From assembly GCF_001425605.1 (NCBI RefSeq), contig NZ_LMRG01000026.1:62001-126000 (forward strand): a stretch of DNA of 64,000 nt. Direction: 5' to 3'. The translations under genes were made by a program, and so were the position numbers. Every line of letters starts with the position of its first letter. The first letter of the stretch is position 1. A model generated the notes under the pieces. The model was not told the DNA's origin, did not search any database, and saw only the letters and a program-made list of their open reading frames with translations. Source of the stretch: Rhizobium sp. Leaf453 (lineage in GTDB: Bacteria; Pseudomonadota; Alphaproteobacteria; Rhizobiales; Rhizobiaceae). This document shows positions 44,526 to 54,035 of the stretch, piece by piece.

Positions 44526-46259
44526 ATGATGGAGCGTGCCGAACACCGTCTCGCTGCCATAATGGTCACGGATGTCGTCGGCTATTCACGGCTTATGGAA
44601 GACGATGAAGCCCGAACGCTCACCGCATTGAAGCAAGTTCAAACGAGAATTTTCGAGCCTGCCATCTGCGAATTTAGCGGGCGCATAGTCAAGACGATGG
44701 GCGATGGCTGGCTCGTTGTCTTCAATTCCGCCGTCGATGCGGTGGAATGCGCACTGTCCATGCAGAAGCGACTGGAGGCGGATCAAAGCGACGTTTCCGC
44801 ATCGGAACGCATTACCGTCCGTATTGGCATCAATCTCGCCGACGTCGTTGTCGACGGTGATGAGTTTTACGGAGACGGCGTGAACGTCGCCGCGCGGCTG
44901 GAGGCGTCGGCGCTACCGGGCGGAATTTGCATAGCCGACGCCGTGCACCGCGAGGTCGCAGCCAAGGCGGTAGCGGAGTTCGAGGACGCAGGTGAAGTCT
45001 CCTTAAAAAACATCTCGCGACCCATCCATGTGTGGCACTGGCCCCGGGCACCCGTGCAGGCTGCTCCGGTCAGCGGTAAGGGTCATGCCAGAACCACGGT
45101 CGCGGTCCTCCCCTTCGAAGATTTGAGCCAGGCGCGCGACCAGACCTACTTCAGCGACGGCGTGACAGAGGACATCATCGCTGGCCTCTCGCGGTTCAGA
45201 TCGCTATCCGTCATCGCCGCCAACTCGTCGTTTCATTTCCGTGCCAGGTCGATGCCGTTGGACGAGATAGCCAGGAAGCTGTCTGTCCGATACGTCGTGG
45301 TGGGAAGCGTTCGGCGCTCTGGCAACATGATAAGGATCGCCTCGCAACTCATAGAAGCTGCCACCGGGACGCAGCTTTGGGCGGACCGCTTCGACCGCGA
45401 ACTGGTCGAAATCTTCACTGTCCAGGACGAAGTTACCAGGATGATCGTATCCAACCTGGTCGGCCAGATCGAAAGCCAGGATTTCCAGCACGCGATGCGC
45501 AAGCCGACGACCAGCCTTGCCGCGTATGATCTATATCTCCGGGGTTTGGTTCATCTGCGGGGGTACCAGGACACTGACAATTCCGACGCAGTGAAGATGT
45601 TCGAAGCCGCTCTCGAACTCGATCCGATGTTCGCGCTAACCCGGGCGTACCTTGCACTCTCCAGGGTGGCTGTCGGCGGGTACGCGTCAGCTCCACCCGC
45701 CCTGCTTGACGAGGCCCTGGCGGCGTCTCAGATGGCGGCTGCGCTGGATCAGGGGAACAGTGTCTGTCAGCGCATTATCGCGCTTGTTCTCACGTTCCGT
45801 CGCGAATTCGATGCCGCCGAACGTCACTATCGGCAAGCCTATCAACTCAACCCGAACGACGCCAATGGCCTTGTAGGAATGGGAGGTCTAATCGCACGTC
45901 GCGGAAGAGTTGCCGAAGCAACGCAGTGGATTGAGGAAGGATGCAGGTTGAATCCGTTTCCGCCTCCTTGGTATCACGCCGTTCTGGGAAATCTGCTCTA
46001 CATCTCGGGCAAATATGACGAGGCGGCGACCACTCTGCGGGAATTGCCGAATCCTGGGGCGTACACACATGCGAGATTGGCCGCGTGTTATGCGCAGGCA
46101 GGAAGGATGACGGAGGCGAGCGCTGAGGTCGCCTTTGTACTTCAACTCAACAAAGCGTTTTCGACGGACGGGTTTCTGAAAAACGTGCTGCTGATCGAGC
46201 AGTTGGAACATCGTGCACTCTATCGTGAGGGCCTCTTGAAGGCGGGCCTGCCAGAATGA
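44526..46259 (+). CDS. Class III nucleotidyl cyclase with TolB-like and TPR regions
   Basis: A 577-residue protein. The N-terminal cyclase domain has metal-binding Asp16 (VTDVVGYSRLME) and Asp60 (KTMGDGWLVVF) and the NVAARLEA helix. A TolB-like domain follows (VAVLPFEDLSQARDQTYFSD), then TPR repeats (about residues 350-540). This multidomain layout is abundant in Rhizobiaceae and is thought to make cAMP in response to unknown signals. ATG 44526 follows AGAGGATCG; the open frame extends upstream without coding character. Confidence 0.9.
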   Translation: MMERAEHRLAAIMVTDVVGYSRLMEDDEARTLTALKQVQTRIFEPAICEFSGRIVKTMGDGWLVVFNSAVDAVECALSMQKRLEADQSDVSASERITVRIGINLADVVVDGDEFYGDGVNVAARLEASALPGGICIADAVHREVAAKAVAEFEDAGEVSLKNISRPIHVWHWPRAPVQAAPVSGKGHARTTVAVLPFEDLSQARDQTYFSDGVTEDIIAGLSRFRSLSVIAANSSFHFRARSMPLDEIARKLSVRYVVVGSVRRSGNMIRIASQLIEAATGTQLWADRFDRELVEIFTVQDEVTRMIVSNLVGQIESQDFQHAMRKPTTSLAAYDLYLRGLVHLRGYQDTDNSDAVKMFEAALELDPMFALTRAYLALSRVAVGGYASAPPALLDEALAASQMAAALDQGNSVCQRIIALVLTFRREFDAAERHYRQAYQLNPNDANGLVGMGGLIARRGRVAEATQWIEEGCRLNPFPPPWYHAVLGNLLYISGKYDEAATTLRELPNPGAYTHARLAACYAQAGRMTEASAEVAFVLQLNKAFSTDGFLKNVLLIEQLEHRALYREGLLKAGLPE

Positions 46260-46428
46260 AGTGACGATCAACACGATGGCAACGAACCCGTCGACCTAGT
46301 GCACTGCTGAATCACCTCGTACGTTCTGGTTCACTGAGCGTGGCGGGTGGGAAATTGCCCCTCGACTAACGCCGCGACTACGCACCGGCACATCGGCCCC
46401 AGGGAGTTTTGGTTGTATCCGATATTGG

Positions 46429-46456
46429 CAATGTCTCGCGGTCCGGCGAGACATTG
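46429..46456. terminator. Stem-loop between convergent genes
   Basis: CAATGTCTCG / CGAGACATTG, ten perfect pairs with an eight-base loop, lies between the cyclase stop and the convergent DUF411 gene. There is no T tract, so termination is a guess. The rest of 46260-46524 shows nothing. Confidence 0.4.
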
Positions 46457-46524
46457 CAGCCGAGCGCCAGGTATATCGGACCCGGGGCTGGCTCTTTGCA
46501 TATCGCCGGGAGACCTACCGACTA

Positions 46525-46980
46525 TCAGGTTTTCGGCCTAACCGCCTGATAAAGTATGCTCGACCCGTCTTTGTTCACCGCATAGACGTCGTAAGATGCT
46601 TTCGGGTCGTCGCCCATTCCCAGTGATCCCTCTGGCATTCCGGCAACGGCAAGCCCAGCAATCTGCGGGCGTTCTGCCATCAACCTTTTCGCTGCGTCCA
46701 CGGGAACGTGACCTTCCAAGTAATACCCGGCGACAATGGCTGTGTGGCAACCTTGCATTTCAGCAGGAACAGCGAACCGCTCCTTGATGATGTTGAGATC
46801 GCCCACGTTTTCAGCCCGCACGGAAAAACCAGCGTTTTTCATCGCCTCGGCCCAGGCGTGACAACAGCCACAGTTCGGGTCCTTGTAGACGGTCATACTT
46901 TCACCGGCCGCCCGCGCCACTCCGAGCAAGGAAATCGATCCTGCCGCGACGATGGAGCAAAGGAATTGTCTTCGTTTCAT
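46525..46980 (-). CDS. DUF411 periplasmic metal-binding protein
   Basis: A 151-residue exported protein. The N-terminus MKRRQFLCSIVAAGSISLLG is a twin-Arg-like or Sec signal. The mature protein holds KDPNCGCCHAWAEAMKNAGF (CxCC), QGCHTAIVAGYYLEGHVPVD, and GLAVAGMPEGSLGM, the DUF411 signature. Such proteins accompany copper-resistance genes (CopG-like). It is the last gene of the cus-type cluster, 169 bases after the 39-residue gene. Confidence 0.9.
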   Translation of the reverse strand: MKRRQFLCSIVAAGSISLLGVARAAGESMTVYKDPNCGCCHAWAEAMKNAGFSVRAENVGDLNIIKERFAVPAEMQGCHTAIVAGYYLEGHVPVDAAKRLMAERPQIAGLAVAGMPEGSLGMGDDPKASYDVYAVNKDGSSILYQAVRPKT

Positions 46981-47149
46981 TTTGATAGTCCTTTCCCAAA
47001 ACGTGGGCAGTGGGGAACCGAGCTAATCGCCCCCCAAACTGCCGAGCTTTCGAGTGCCTAACGGCATTGTCGGAGTTGCGCCGGACCGCAGTCAAATCAC
47101 ACTCACTCACGTTTCGGCGCTGGCTGCTTCCCGCCTAGAAACATCCTCG

Positions 47150-47269
47150 TCAGCGGAAGAACAGATATTTGACGAGCGCCGCGATTACGAGAACAACGAC
47201 GGCGAGCCCGATAAGGCCTGCAAGCCCCATCCCCCACATCATGCCGGTGCCCATCATATCGTTCATCAT
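47150..47269 (-). CDS. 39-residue Met-rich membrane peptide in the cus cluster
   Basis: A short frame reads MMNDMMGTGMMWGMGLAGLI followed by GLAVVVLVIAALVKYLFFR and TGA. It has one membrane helix and seven methionines in the first 14 residues, and GGGAGGACGCC is a strong ribosome site. It starts 12 bases after the cusA stop. Met-rich segments bind Cu(I), so a small accessory subunit or copper sensor of the pump is plausible. Confidence 0.7.
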   Translation of the reverse strand: MMNDMMGTGMMWGMGLAGLIGLAVVVLVIAALVKYLFFR

Positions 47270-47281
47270 GGCGTCCTCCCT

Positions 47282-50200
47282 TCATTCGGCCGCCTCGTTC
47301 AAGACCACCGATCCGGGCTTCATATCGACCATCCGGAATTCTGTGCTGGCAGGTAGCCGCCAACCCTTGACCAGCCCGTAGATCGCCGGGATCACCACCA
47401 ATGTCAGGATCGTCGACGAGATCATCCCGCCGATCATCGGCACGGCGATCCGCTGCATGATTTCTGACCCGGCACCTGTGCTCCAAAGAATAGGCACCAG
47501 TCCGGCCATGATAGCCACGACGGTCATCATCTTCGGCCGAACACGCTCGACAGCACCGACCATGATCGCCTGCTGGAGATCGAGCCTCGTGAAACCGCGC
47601 TCCTCCGCCTCGCATGCGATCCGTCGTTCCTTCAGGGCCTGATCGAGGTAGATTAGCATGATCACACCGGTCTCTGCCGCGACGCCTGCCAAAGCGATGA
47701 ACCCTACCGCTACAGCGACGGAGGCATTGAACCCCAACCACCACATCAACCAGATGCCGCCGACCAAGGCGAACGGCAGGGAGAGCATGACGATCAGCGT
47801 CTCGGTGAGCGCCTTGAAGTTCAGATACAGCAGCAGGAATATCAGCGCGAGTGTAAGCGGCACGACGATGGCGAGGCGTGCCTTGGCCCGTTCCAGGTAT
47901 TCGAACTGTCCGCTCCATGCGACCGAGTATCCGGAAGGCATCGTCACACTGCTGGCAACGGCGTTTTGTGCTTCCGCGACATAGCCGCCCAGATCACGAT
48001 TGGCGATATCCACGAAGATGTAGACGGCAAGCTGACCATTCTCTGTCCGGATGGTGGTGGCACCCCGTGTAAGCTTTACCTCTGCGACCTCCCCCAACGG
48101 TACAGTTCCGCCACCCGGTAGCGAAACCTGGACATCCCGTGCAATCGATTGGGGATCGCTTCTGAACGCCCTCGGATATCGGATGGCAACGCCGTAGCGC
48201 TCTCTGCCCTCGACCGTCGACGTCACCACTTCCGAACCAAGCGCCATGCCGATCACATCCTGAACGTCGTCGACGCTCAGTCCATATCGGCCAAGCGCCG
48301 TGCGGTCCGGAATGATATCAAGATAGTAGCCGCCAATTACACGTTCGGCATAGGCGCTCGATGTTCCCGGGATCGTTTTCAGGACGGTCTCGATATCCCG
48401 AGCAACCCGCTCCATTTCCTTGAGGTCGGTTCCGTACACTTTGACGCCGACTGGCGTCCTGATGCCCGTTGACAGCATGTCAATGCGGGCTCGGATCGGC
48501 ATAGTCCACGCATTGGAGACGCCCGGAAACTGAAGCGCCGAATCCATCTCCTGCTTCAAGCTGTCAATGGTTACGCCCGGCCGCCACGCAGATTTTGGTT
48601 TCAAGGTGATGATCGTCTCAAACATTTCCGTCGGTGCGGGATCAGTTGCGGTTAGCGCCCTTCCCGCTTTGCCGAACACCGTTTCAACCTCCGGGAACGA
48701 TTTGATGATCCGATCCTGCGTCTGCATCAGCTCGGCAGCTTTAGTGATCGACAAGCCTGGAAGCGTTGTCGGCATGTACATGAGCGTGCCTTCGTTCAGG
48801 CTCGGCATGAACTCGCTGCCAATCTGACGGGCGGGCCAAATTGTAACGGCAAGTGCCACCATCGCGACGAGGATCGTCAGGGTCTTTGCCTTGAGAACAC
48901 CTGAGATGATCGGGCGGTATATCCAGATCAGGAACCGGTTGAGCGGATTCTTGTGTTCCGGAACGATCTTGCCCCGGACAAACACCACCATTAGCGCGGG
49001 CACCAGCGTGATCGACAGTAATGCCGCCGCCGCCATGGCGAAGGTTTTCGTGAAGGCGAGCGGCCCGAACAACCGCCCTTCCTGTGACTCCAGTGTGAAG
49101 ATCGGGAGAAACGAGACGGTGATGATCAGCAGGCTGAAGAACAGGGCTGGCCCAACTTCGCTCGCAGCTTTGATGAGAACCTCCGTTCGCGGTTTGTCAG
49201 GCGGAGCGCGTTCTAGATGCTTGTGGGCGTTCTCGATCATGACGATGGCCGCGTCGATCATCGCGCCGATGGCGATGGCGATACCGCCAAGGCTCATGAT
49301 GTTCGCCCCGATCCCTAGTGAACGCATCGCGGTAAAGGCGATCAAAATGCCGATTGGGAGCATGATGATTGCGACCAGGGCGCTACGGACGTGGAGCAGG
49401 AATGCGATTGTCACGAGGGCGACAACGATGGACTCCTCGATGAGTGTCCCTTTCAGGGTCTCAATAGCGGCGTTGATCAGTTCAGATCGATCATAAACCG
49501 GCAGGATTTCCGTCCCTGCTGGCAAGCTGTCCTTGATTGCGGCCAAACTCTTCTTGGCGTTGTCGATGACGGTCAAGGCGTTTGCGCCGAAGCGCTGGAG
49601 GACGATGCCGCTCGCGACCTCCCCCTCACCGTTCAGCTCGGTGATGCCCCGGCGTTCGTCCGGAACCAGCTCAACCCTAGCGACGTCGGAAAGACGCAGC
49701 GGGATGCCGCCGTTGGTTTTAAGGACAATGCTCTCGATGTCCTTGATGCCTTGCAGGTAGCCCTTCCCCCGCACCATGAATTCGAACTCGGAGAGTTCGA
49801 CGGTACGGCCGCCGACATCGCGATTGCTGGATCGCACGGCATCGGCGATATCCGACAGCGAGACATTCTGGGCCTTCAGCCGGGCGGGATCGACGACAAT
49901 GGAATATTGCTTGACGAACCCGCCGACGCTTGCGACTTCGGCCACACCCTCTGATTTGGAAACGGCAAATCGCACGACCCAGTCCTGCAACGACCGAAGT
50001 TCGGCCAGAGACAGTTCCTTGGCCACCACGGCATACTGGTAGACCCAGCCTACGCCCGTCGCGTCCGGCCCGAGGCTCGGGGACACGCCGTCGGGGAGAC
50101 GGCCTGCGGCCGCGTTTAGATATTCGAGTACGCGGCTGCGGGCCCAATAGGGATCGGTTCCGTCTTCGAAGATCACGTAGACGAACGACACGCCGAAGAA

Positions 50201-50458
50201 CGAGAAGCCGCGCACGACTTTCGATTTCGGCACGGTCAGCATCGAGGTCGTCAAGGGATAGGTGACCTGATCCTCAACGACCTGTGGTGCCTGCCCGGGA
50301 TAGTCGGTGAAGACGATCACCTGGACGTCGGACAGATCAGGGATTGCATCGAGCGGTAACGCCCTCAGGGCATAGATGCCGCCTGCGATAGACAGTGCTG
50401 CGCCCACGAAGATAAGGACCAAGTTGCGGGCCGACCATGCGATCAAGTGCGCGATCAT
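47282..50458 (-). CDS. cusA: CusA/CzcA-family heavy-metal efflux RND permease
   Basis: A 1058-residue proton-driven pump. It begins MIAHLIAWSARNLVLIFVGA, has the HAE3/CusA features PLDAIPDLSDVQVIVFTDYP and YQYAVV, and the central helix with GGIAIAIGAMIDAAIVMIEN (Asp of the proton relay). Two periplasmic halves and about 12 helices are present. Start overlaps cusB stop by four bases (ATGA). The context (CopZ, DUF411, Met-rich peptides) points to Cu(I)/Ag(I). No outer-membrane CusC-type gene is in the window. Confidence 0.94.
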   Translation of the reverse strand: MIAHLIAWSARNLVLIFVGAALSIAGGIYALRALPLDAIPDLSDVQVIVFTDYPGQAPQVVEDQVTYPLTTSMLTVPKSKVVRGFSFFGVSFVYVIFEDGTDPYWARSRVLEYLNAAAGRLPDGVSPSLGPDATGVGWVYQYAVVAKELSLAELRSLQDWVVRFAVSKSEGVAEVASVGGFVKQYSIVVDPARLKAQNVSLSDIADAVRSSNRDVGGRTVELSEFEFMVRGKGYLQGIKDIESIVLKTNGGIPLRLSDVARVELVPDERRGITELNGEGEVASGIVLQRFGANALTVIDNAKKSLAAIKDSLPAGTEILPVYDRSELINAAIETLKGTLIEESIVVALVTIAFLLHVRSALVAIIMLPIGILIAFTAMRSLGIGANIMSLGGIAIAIGAMIDAAIVMIENAHKHLERAPPDKPRTEVLIKAASEVGPALFFSLLIITVSFLPIFTLESQEGRLFGPLAFTKTFAMAAAALLSITLVPALMVVFVRGKIVPEHKNPLNRFLIWIYRPIISGVLKAKTLTILVAMVALAVTIWPARQIGSEFMPSLNEGTLMYMPTTLPGLSITKAAELMQTQDRIIKSFPEVETVFGKAGRALTATDPAPTEMFETIITLKPKSAWRPGVTIDSLKQEMDSALQFPGVSNAWTMPIRARIDMLSTGIRTPVGVKVYGTDLKEMERVARDIETVLKTIPGTSSAYAERVIGGYYLDIIPDRTALGRYGLSVDDVQDVIGMALGSEVVTSTVEGRERYGVAIRYPRAFRSDPQSIARDVQVSLPGGGTVPLGEVAEVKLTRGATTIRTENGQLAVYIFVDIANRDLGGYVAEAQNAVASSVTMPSGYSVAWSGQFEYLERAKARLAIVVPLTLALIFLLLYLNFKALTETLIVMLSLPFALVGGIWLMWWLGFNASVAVAVGFIALAGVAAETGVIMLIYLDQALKERRIACEAEERGFTRLDLQQAIMVGAVERVRPKMMTVVAIMAGLVPILWSTGAGSEIMQRIAVPMIGGMISSTILTLVVIPAIYGLVKGWRLPASTEFRMVDMKPGSVVLNEAAE

Positions 50459-51879
50459 GGCTTCACCTCGTCTGGCGTCAGGGCGCTGAGTGCAGCGTTT
50501 AGGTTGCTTTCGGCGTCGAGGAGGAAATTGGCAGAAACAACCACGCGGTCTCCAGCCGCGACCCCATTGGTGACCTCGGTGACATCTTCACCCCGGATGC
50601 CCAGGGTGACATCCACCGGTTCGAATTTCCCTTCACCTTTGTCGAGAAACACGATCTGGCGGTCGCCCGTGTCGATGACTGAATTGTTGGGGACCGCGAC
50701 GACCCGGTTTCCGGCTCCGGCCTCGATTTCGACCTCGGCATAAATGTTGGGCATCAGTTGCCCGTCCGGATTTGGAAGCTCGATCCGGACCTTTGTCGTC
50801 CGCGTCTGCATCTGGACCTCCGGATAGATGAGGTCGACCTTGCCCGTAAAAACCTTGCCGGGAAGATTGCGGACGTTGACGGAAACGACCGCGCCCTTTC
50901 GGACGGCACTCAACTCGTATTCGGGCACGTCAGCGATCACCCAGACCTTGGAGACGTCCGCGATCCGGAACAGGATGTCTCCGGCCTCTGCCATCATGCC
51001 GCTCACCACCATGCGCTCCAGGACAACGCCATCACGCGGAGACGTGTAGGAAATACTTTGCGGCACCTTTCGGTCGGTCGCGATGCTATTGATCGTTGCT
51101 GTCGGCACACCGAGGTTCTTCAATCGGAGGGCGGAGCCTGTGTCAGGGCCAGCCTTCCCGCCATTGCGCATCTCGGTCGCGTATTCGGCTCCGGCGGTCG
51201 CGATCTCCTTCGAGTAGAAATGGAAGAGGTTTTCCCCCTTCTTGATCCTGTCGCCAGTGGTGACGTTGGCGACATCTTCCACGAAGGCGTCCGCCCGCAT
51301 GGAGATGATGCTGACCAACCGCTCATCGAGCGAAACCGTGCCTGGCACGCGGATTTTCCGGCTGACCGTGGTCATCTCCGCCAAAGCGGTTTTGACGCCG
51401 GTCCGCTGGAGTTTTCCGAGCGATACCTTCACCGTTGAGCTATCCGTTACCTCCCCGTCGTAAACAGGTAGGTAGTCCATTCCCATGGAATCCTTCTTTG
51501 GTACCGTGGAGGTATCCGGAAGGCCCATCGGATTTCGGTAGTACAATAACTTTCGTTCGGAACTCGCGGACGCGGTGTCAGACGGGAGCACCGCTCCTTT
51601 TGCGTCGAACTTCACGTCTTCGCTTTCGCGGACGGCCACAAACGGCCGCCCGTCGTCAGTATTCTTGGCCCCAGCCGAATACTCGGCCGCCCCGTCGGGG
51701 TGGCTGTAGTAAATAATGGCACCGGTAGGCTCCGGCTTTCCGTCATCATCGGCCGCCATCGCGACTTCTGCTGGCTTGTTTCTGAGCCAGGAGCCGAGAT
51801 CATTTTTCCCAGCCCAATAGCCTCCCCCGCCGACAAATGCGGCCAGGGAAACCGTGGCAATAAAGCGCGGCGTCGTCAC
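50455..51879 (-). CDS. cusB: CusB-type periplasmic adaptor of the RND efflux pump
   Basis: A 474-residue membrane-fusion protein from GTG 51879, which overlaps the preceding stop (GTGA). An N-terminal helix (FIATVSLAAFVGGGGYWAG) anchors it. The heavy-metal-binding segment YYRNPMGLPDTSTVPKKDSM with GMDYLPVY lies near residue 110. Lipoyl/barrel parts follow (TSPRDGVVLERMVVSGMMAE; VWVIADVPEYELSAVRKG). It links CusA to an outer-membrane channel. Confidence 0.92.
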   Translation of the reverse strand: MTTPRFIATVSLAAFVGGGGYWAGKNDLGSWLRNKPAEVAMAADDDGKPEPTGAIIYYSHPDGAAEYSAGAKNTDDGRPFVAVRESEDVKFDAKGAVLPSDTASASSERKLLYYRNPMGLPDTSTVPKKDSMGMDYLPVYDGEVTDSSTVKVSLGKLQRTGVKTALAEMTTVSRKIRVPGTVSLDERLVSIISMRADAFVEDVANVTTGDRIKKGENLFHFYSKEIATAGAEYATEMRNGGKAGPDTGSALRLKNLGVPTATINSIATDRKVPQSISYTSPRDGVVLERMVVSGMMAEAGDILFRIADVSKVWVIADVPEYELSAVRKGAVVSVNVRNLPGKVFTGKVDLIYPEVQMQTRTTKVRIELPNPDGQLMPNIYAEVEIEAGAGNRVVAVPNNSVIDTGDRQIVFLDKGEGKFEPVDVTLGIRGEDVTEVTNGVAAGDRVVVSANFLLDAESNLNAALSALTPDEVKP

Positions 51880-52280
51880 GGCATAGCCTTGAGCACGAGT
51901 TCGCCCTGAACCGTTTCCGGTTCGCCCTGGACCTTGGCGGCGATCTGGAACCGCCATCCGCCTTCCATGGAAAGGTTGGTCGTGAAGGTATAGACGCCGG
52001 GTTCAGTGGATGCAGCCGCCTCGACGGGGGTGGTCATCGTTTCCATGCCTTCTGGAGCCATATCCATACGGGTGGTGAAGATGACTGCATCGGGAACTGT
52101 TTTGCCGGTTCTCTTGTCGACCAGGCGGACGGATACGGTTTCCCCAGCCCCCTGTTTGATGTCGGTCTTGACTGCCTGAAATTCGTAGTCGGTTGCCGCA
52201 GCCGAGGAGGCAACTGGAGTTACGAACATCATTGCGCCTGCGAGGAGGACGGTCCCCGCGTTAAAGAGTGTCTTGCTCAT
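51876..52280 (-). CDS. YtkA/FixH-like exported protein
   Basis: A 134-residue protein with signal peptide (TVLLAGAMMFVTPVASSAAA). It carries a single beta-sandwich like YtkA/FixH: VSVRLVDKRTGKTVPDAVIF, TRMDMAPEGMETM, YTFTTNLSMEGGWRFQIAA. Methionines in the central loop could bind copper. It is coupled to cusB by overlapping start and stop. Homologues often sit beside CusAB in rhizobial copper clusters. Confidence 0.84.
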   Translation of the reverse strand: MSKTLFNAGTVLLAGAMMFVTPVASSAAATDYEFQAVKTDIKQGAGETVSVRLVDKRTGKTVPDAVIFTTRMDMAPEGMETMTTPVEAAASTEPGVYTFTTNLSMEGGWRFQIAAKVQGEPETVQGELVLKAMP

Positions 52281-52403
52281 GATTCAATGTCTCATCCGGA
52301 CGGGTCCTGGACCGCGTCCTTAGTCAAAAGGGATCGGTGTCAGGACGACCAGTCGCAGAATGCGGACACGGCTCACATGACAACGCGCTTCAATGACGGC
52401 AGA

Positions 52404-52775
52404 TCAGGCTCTTGGAGGACGAGCGGGAGGATCGATGTCGGTGGATGCCAATTCTGCATGGGGCATCACGCTGAACCGTTGCGCGATCCAGCCTGGTTTT
52501 AGCGCCCATTCATGATTATTGGCCGACTGACCAACAATCGCTGTAGTGCAGAGCAACGCCAGGGGGCAGGCTTTACCGCAGTCTAGCTTGATGGGCGTTC
52601 GTTCCGGGCAGCACGGCATTTCATCCGGCATATCCATGCCAGCCATCGCGACTGGCGCAGACGAAACTGATGACGCCATAGCACCGTCGGCTGCTCCAAC
52701 GCCGACAGGACCAAGGATGATCCCGAGCAGCGCAGCAATGAAGAATAGCCGGTGCAAGGTCTTCAGAAACGACAT
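52404..52775 (-). CDS. Cys/Met-rich exported protein of the copper cluster
   Basis: A 123-residue product from ATG 52775. The signal peptide is RLFFIAALLGIILGPVGVGA. The mature part has AMAGMDMPDEMPCCPERTP, then LDCGKACPLALLCTTAI. Clustered Met and Cys suggest copper binding in the periplasm. It leads the cus run, 123 bases before the YtkA-like gene. Family not recognised with certainty. Confidence 0.7.
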   Translation of the reverse strand: MSFLKTLHRLFFIAALLGIILGPVGVGAADGAMASSVSSAPVAMAGMDMPDEMPCCPERTPIKLDCGKACPLALLCTTAIVGQSANNHEWALKPGWIAQRFSVMPHAELASTDIDPPARPPRA

Positions 52776-52979
52776 GCGCGCACTTTGGCACGCGGTGAAC
52801 GACGTGGGAAGTGGGTTCACGCAGATGTGTGAGCAATGGGGCTCCTCAAGACGACCGTGCGATCATTCAACATAAAACCGGTATCATTGCGAAGGTCCTG
52901 CCGGTTTCGCGGAGTGACGCGCGATCCAAGCGAGCCACAAGTTGGTAAAAACGATTTCCATAAAAAAATCGGAAGGCTC

Positions 52980-53010
52980 TTGACCCTCCCATCGTTGGAA
53001 GCCCCACATT
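52980..53010 (+). promoter_or_regulatory. CueR/MerR-type copper operator and promoter of copZ
   Basis: TTGACC (52980-52985), 19 bases, CACATT (53005-53010). The spacer includes the dyad ACCCTCC...GGAAGCC. The long 19-bp spacer with an ACC-TCC/GGA-G dyad is the CueR layout known upstream of rhizobial copper genes. No cueR gene is in the window. Confidence 0.6.
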
Positions 53011-53039
53011 GCATCAGTCACATTAATCGGAGACTTCCA

Positions 53040-53261
53040 ATGTATCATCTCAACATACCCGACATGACCTGCGGTCACTGCGTCAGTACCGTAGAAAAGG
53101 CTGTAAAGACCGTCGATCCGAGCGCTTCGGTGGCTGTCGATCTGGGCACCAAGACCGTATCCATCGAGTCGCAAGTGGCATCCGAAGCATTCATTGCGTC
53201 GATTGCGAGCGCCGGATACGGCGCGTCTTTTAAGAAATCCTGCTGCAGCCACGTTGCCTAG
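53040..53261 (+). CDS. copZ: CopZ-like copper chaperone (heavy-metal-associated domain)
   Basis: A 73-residue single HMA domain: MYHLNIPDMTCGHCVSTVEK with the MxCxxC copper site, then a standard beta-alpha-beta fold. The C-terminal SCCSHVA adds two cysteines. It should bind Cu(I) in the cytosol and pass it to exporters. It lies alone on the plus strand behind a CueR-type promoter, and a 12-bp hairpin follows. Confidence 0.92.
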   Translation: MYHLNIPDMTCGHCVSTVEKAVKTVDPSASVAVDLGTKTVSIESQVASEAFIASIASAGYGASFKKSCCSHVA

Positions 53262-53289
53262 AATTGTCGGTCGCAGCTCAACCAGATAA

Positions 53290-53315
53290 ACACGCGCCGT
53301 CTCGACGGCGCGTGT
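53290..53315 (+). terminator. Hairpin after copZ
   Basis: ACACGCGCCGTC / GACGGCGCGTGT with a two-base loop, 28 bases past the copZ stop. The 12-bp stem is strong though no T tract follows. Confidence 0.65.
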
Positions 53316-53439
53316 GATTGATGCAGAAAGAGAGCTAACGGACAGATCGTATCAAACGAGCCATGTTTCGAAAAGAGTTCATCGGGGTCAGGTTCTCGAA
53401 CCACTCCTCTTCACCTAGCAGATAGCTGGCTTGCACATA

Positions 53440-53958
53440 TCACCGGGAGTATCCGCGCAGTTCGTTGTACAGCTTGACCTGGTCCTCATTCAGCACGCCG
53501 ATCATCTCTAAGTGGGCTGCGAGATGGATGGAGCGCAGATTTGATCGGATTATTTCGATCTCGCGTATTCGCTCCCGCAGACTTCGCCAAGCAAGGGAGC
53601 GCTCGCGAAATCCGACCTCCAGAGCCGTTTCCCCAGCGATCAATTTCTTCCCCTCCTCAATGGCGTCATCTCGCATCCTGGCGAAAATGCGCCGTGTCGA
53701 ATCTTCCTGATCCGCCGTCAGCCCCAGCTCATGCTTCATCTTCAGAACATGCGAAGGTCCGGGTATACCGTTCAGCTCGGCAGCCTTCGCCAGTCCCCAC
53801 CCTCCTCCTTCTTCCAATTCCGTAATGTCTTCTGCCGACAGGCTTTTGATTTCGCGCAGCTGCTGCCCAACATAAGGCGAAGAATGCGTATGCTCCCCCT
53901 GCGCCAGAGCTAGAAAAGGCACAAGCACGGCAAGGAGCGCAACAATCAGAGATTTCAT
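53440..53958 (-). CDS. Spy/CpxP-like periplasmic protein
   Basis: A 172-residue exported protein (signal LIVALLAVLVPFLALA). The mature part is all helical with two LTxxQ-like motifs: KHELGLTADQEDSTRRIFAR and GVLNEDQVKLYNELRGYSR, plus an early HTHSSPYVGQQ. Spy/CpxP-type proteins act as metal-responsive chaperones. Location next to copZ and the cus run suggests copper stress. The Crp/Fnr gene is divergent. Confidence 0.82.
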   Translation of the reverse strand: MKSLIVALLAVLVPFLALAQGEHTHSSPYVGQQLREIKSLSAEDITELEEGGGWGLAKAAELNGIPGPSHVLKMKHELGLTADQEDSTRRIFARMRDDAIEEGKKLIAGETALEVGFRERSLAWRSLRERIREIEIIRSNLRSIHLAAHLEMIGVLNEDQVKLYNELRGYSR

Positions 53959-54015
53959 ATTTTCACCGGCAGGCTTGTTTCAAGAACGGCAGCTTGCCAA
54001 CCTATGATCATTGGC

Positions 54016-54035
54016 GACATGATAGCTATCATGTC
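54016..54035. promoter_or_regulatory. Perfect 20-bp palindrome at the start of the Crp/Fnr gene
   Basis: GACATGATAGCTATCATGTC is its own reverse complement and includes the preferred start codon (54031). It lies between two divergent genes. The TGAT...ATCA arms recall Crp/Fnr operators, so autoregulation is likely. Confidence 0.6.
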
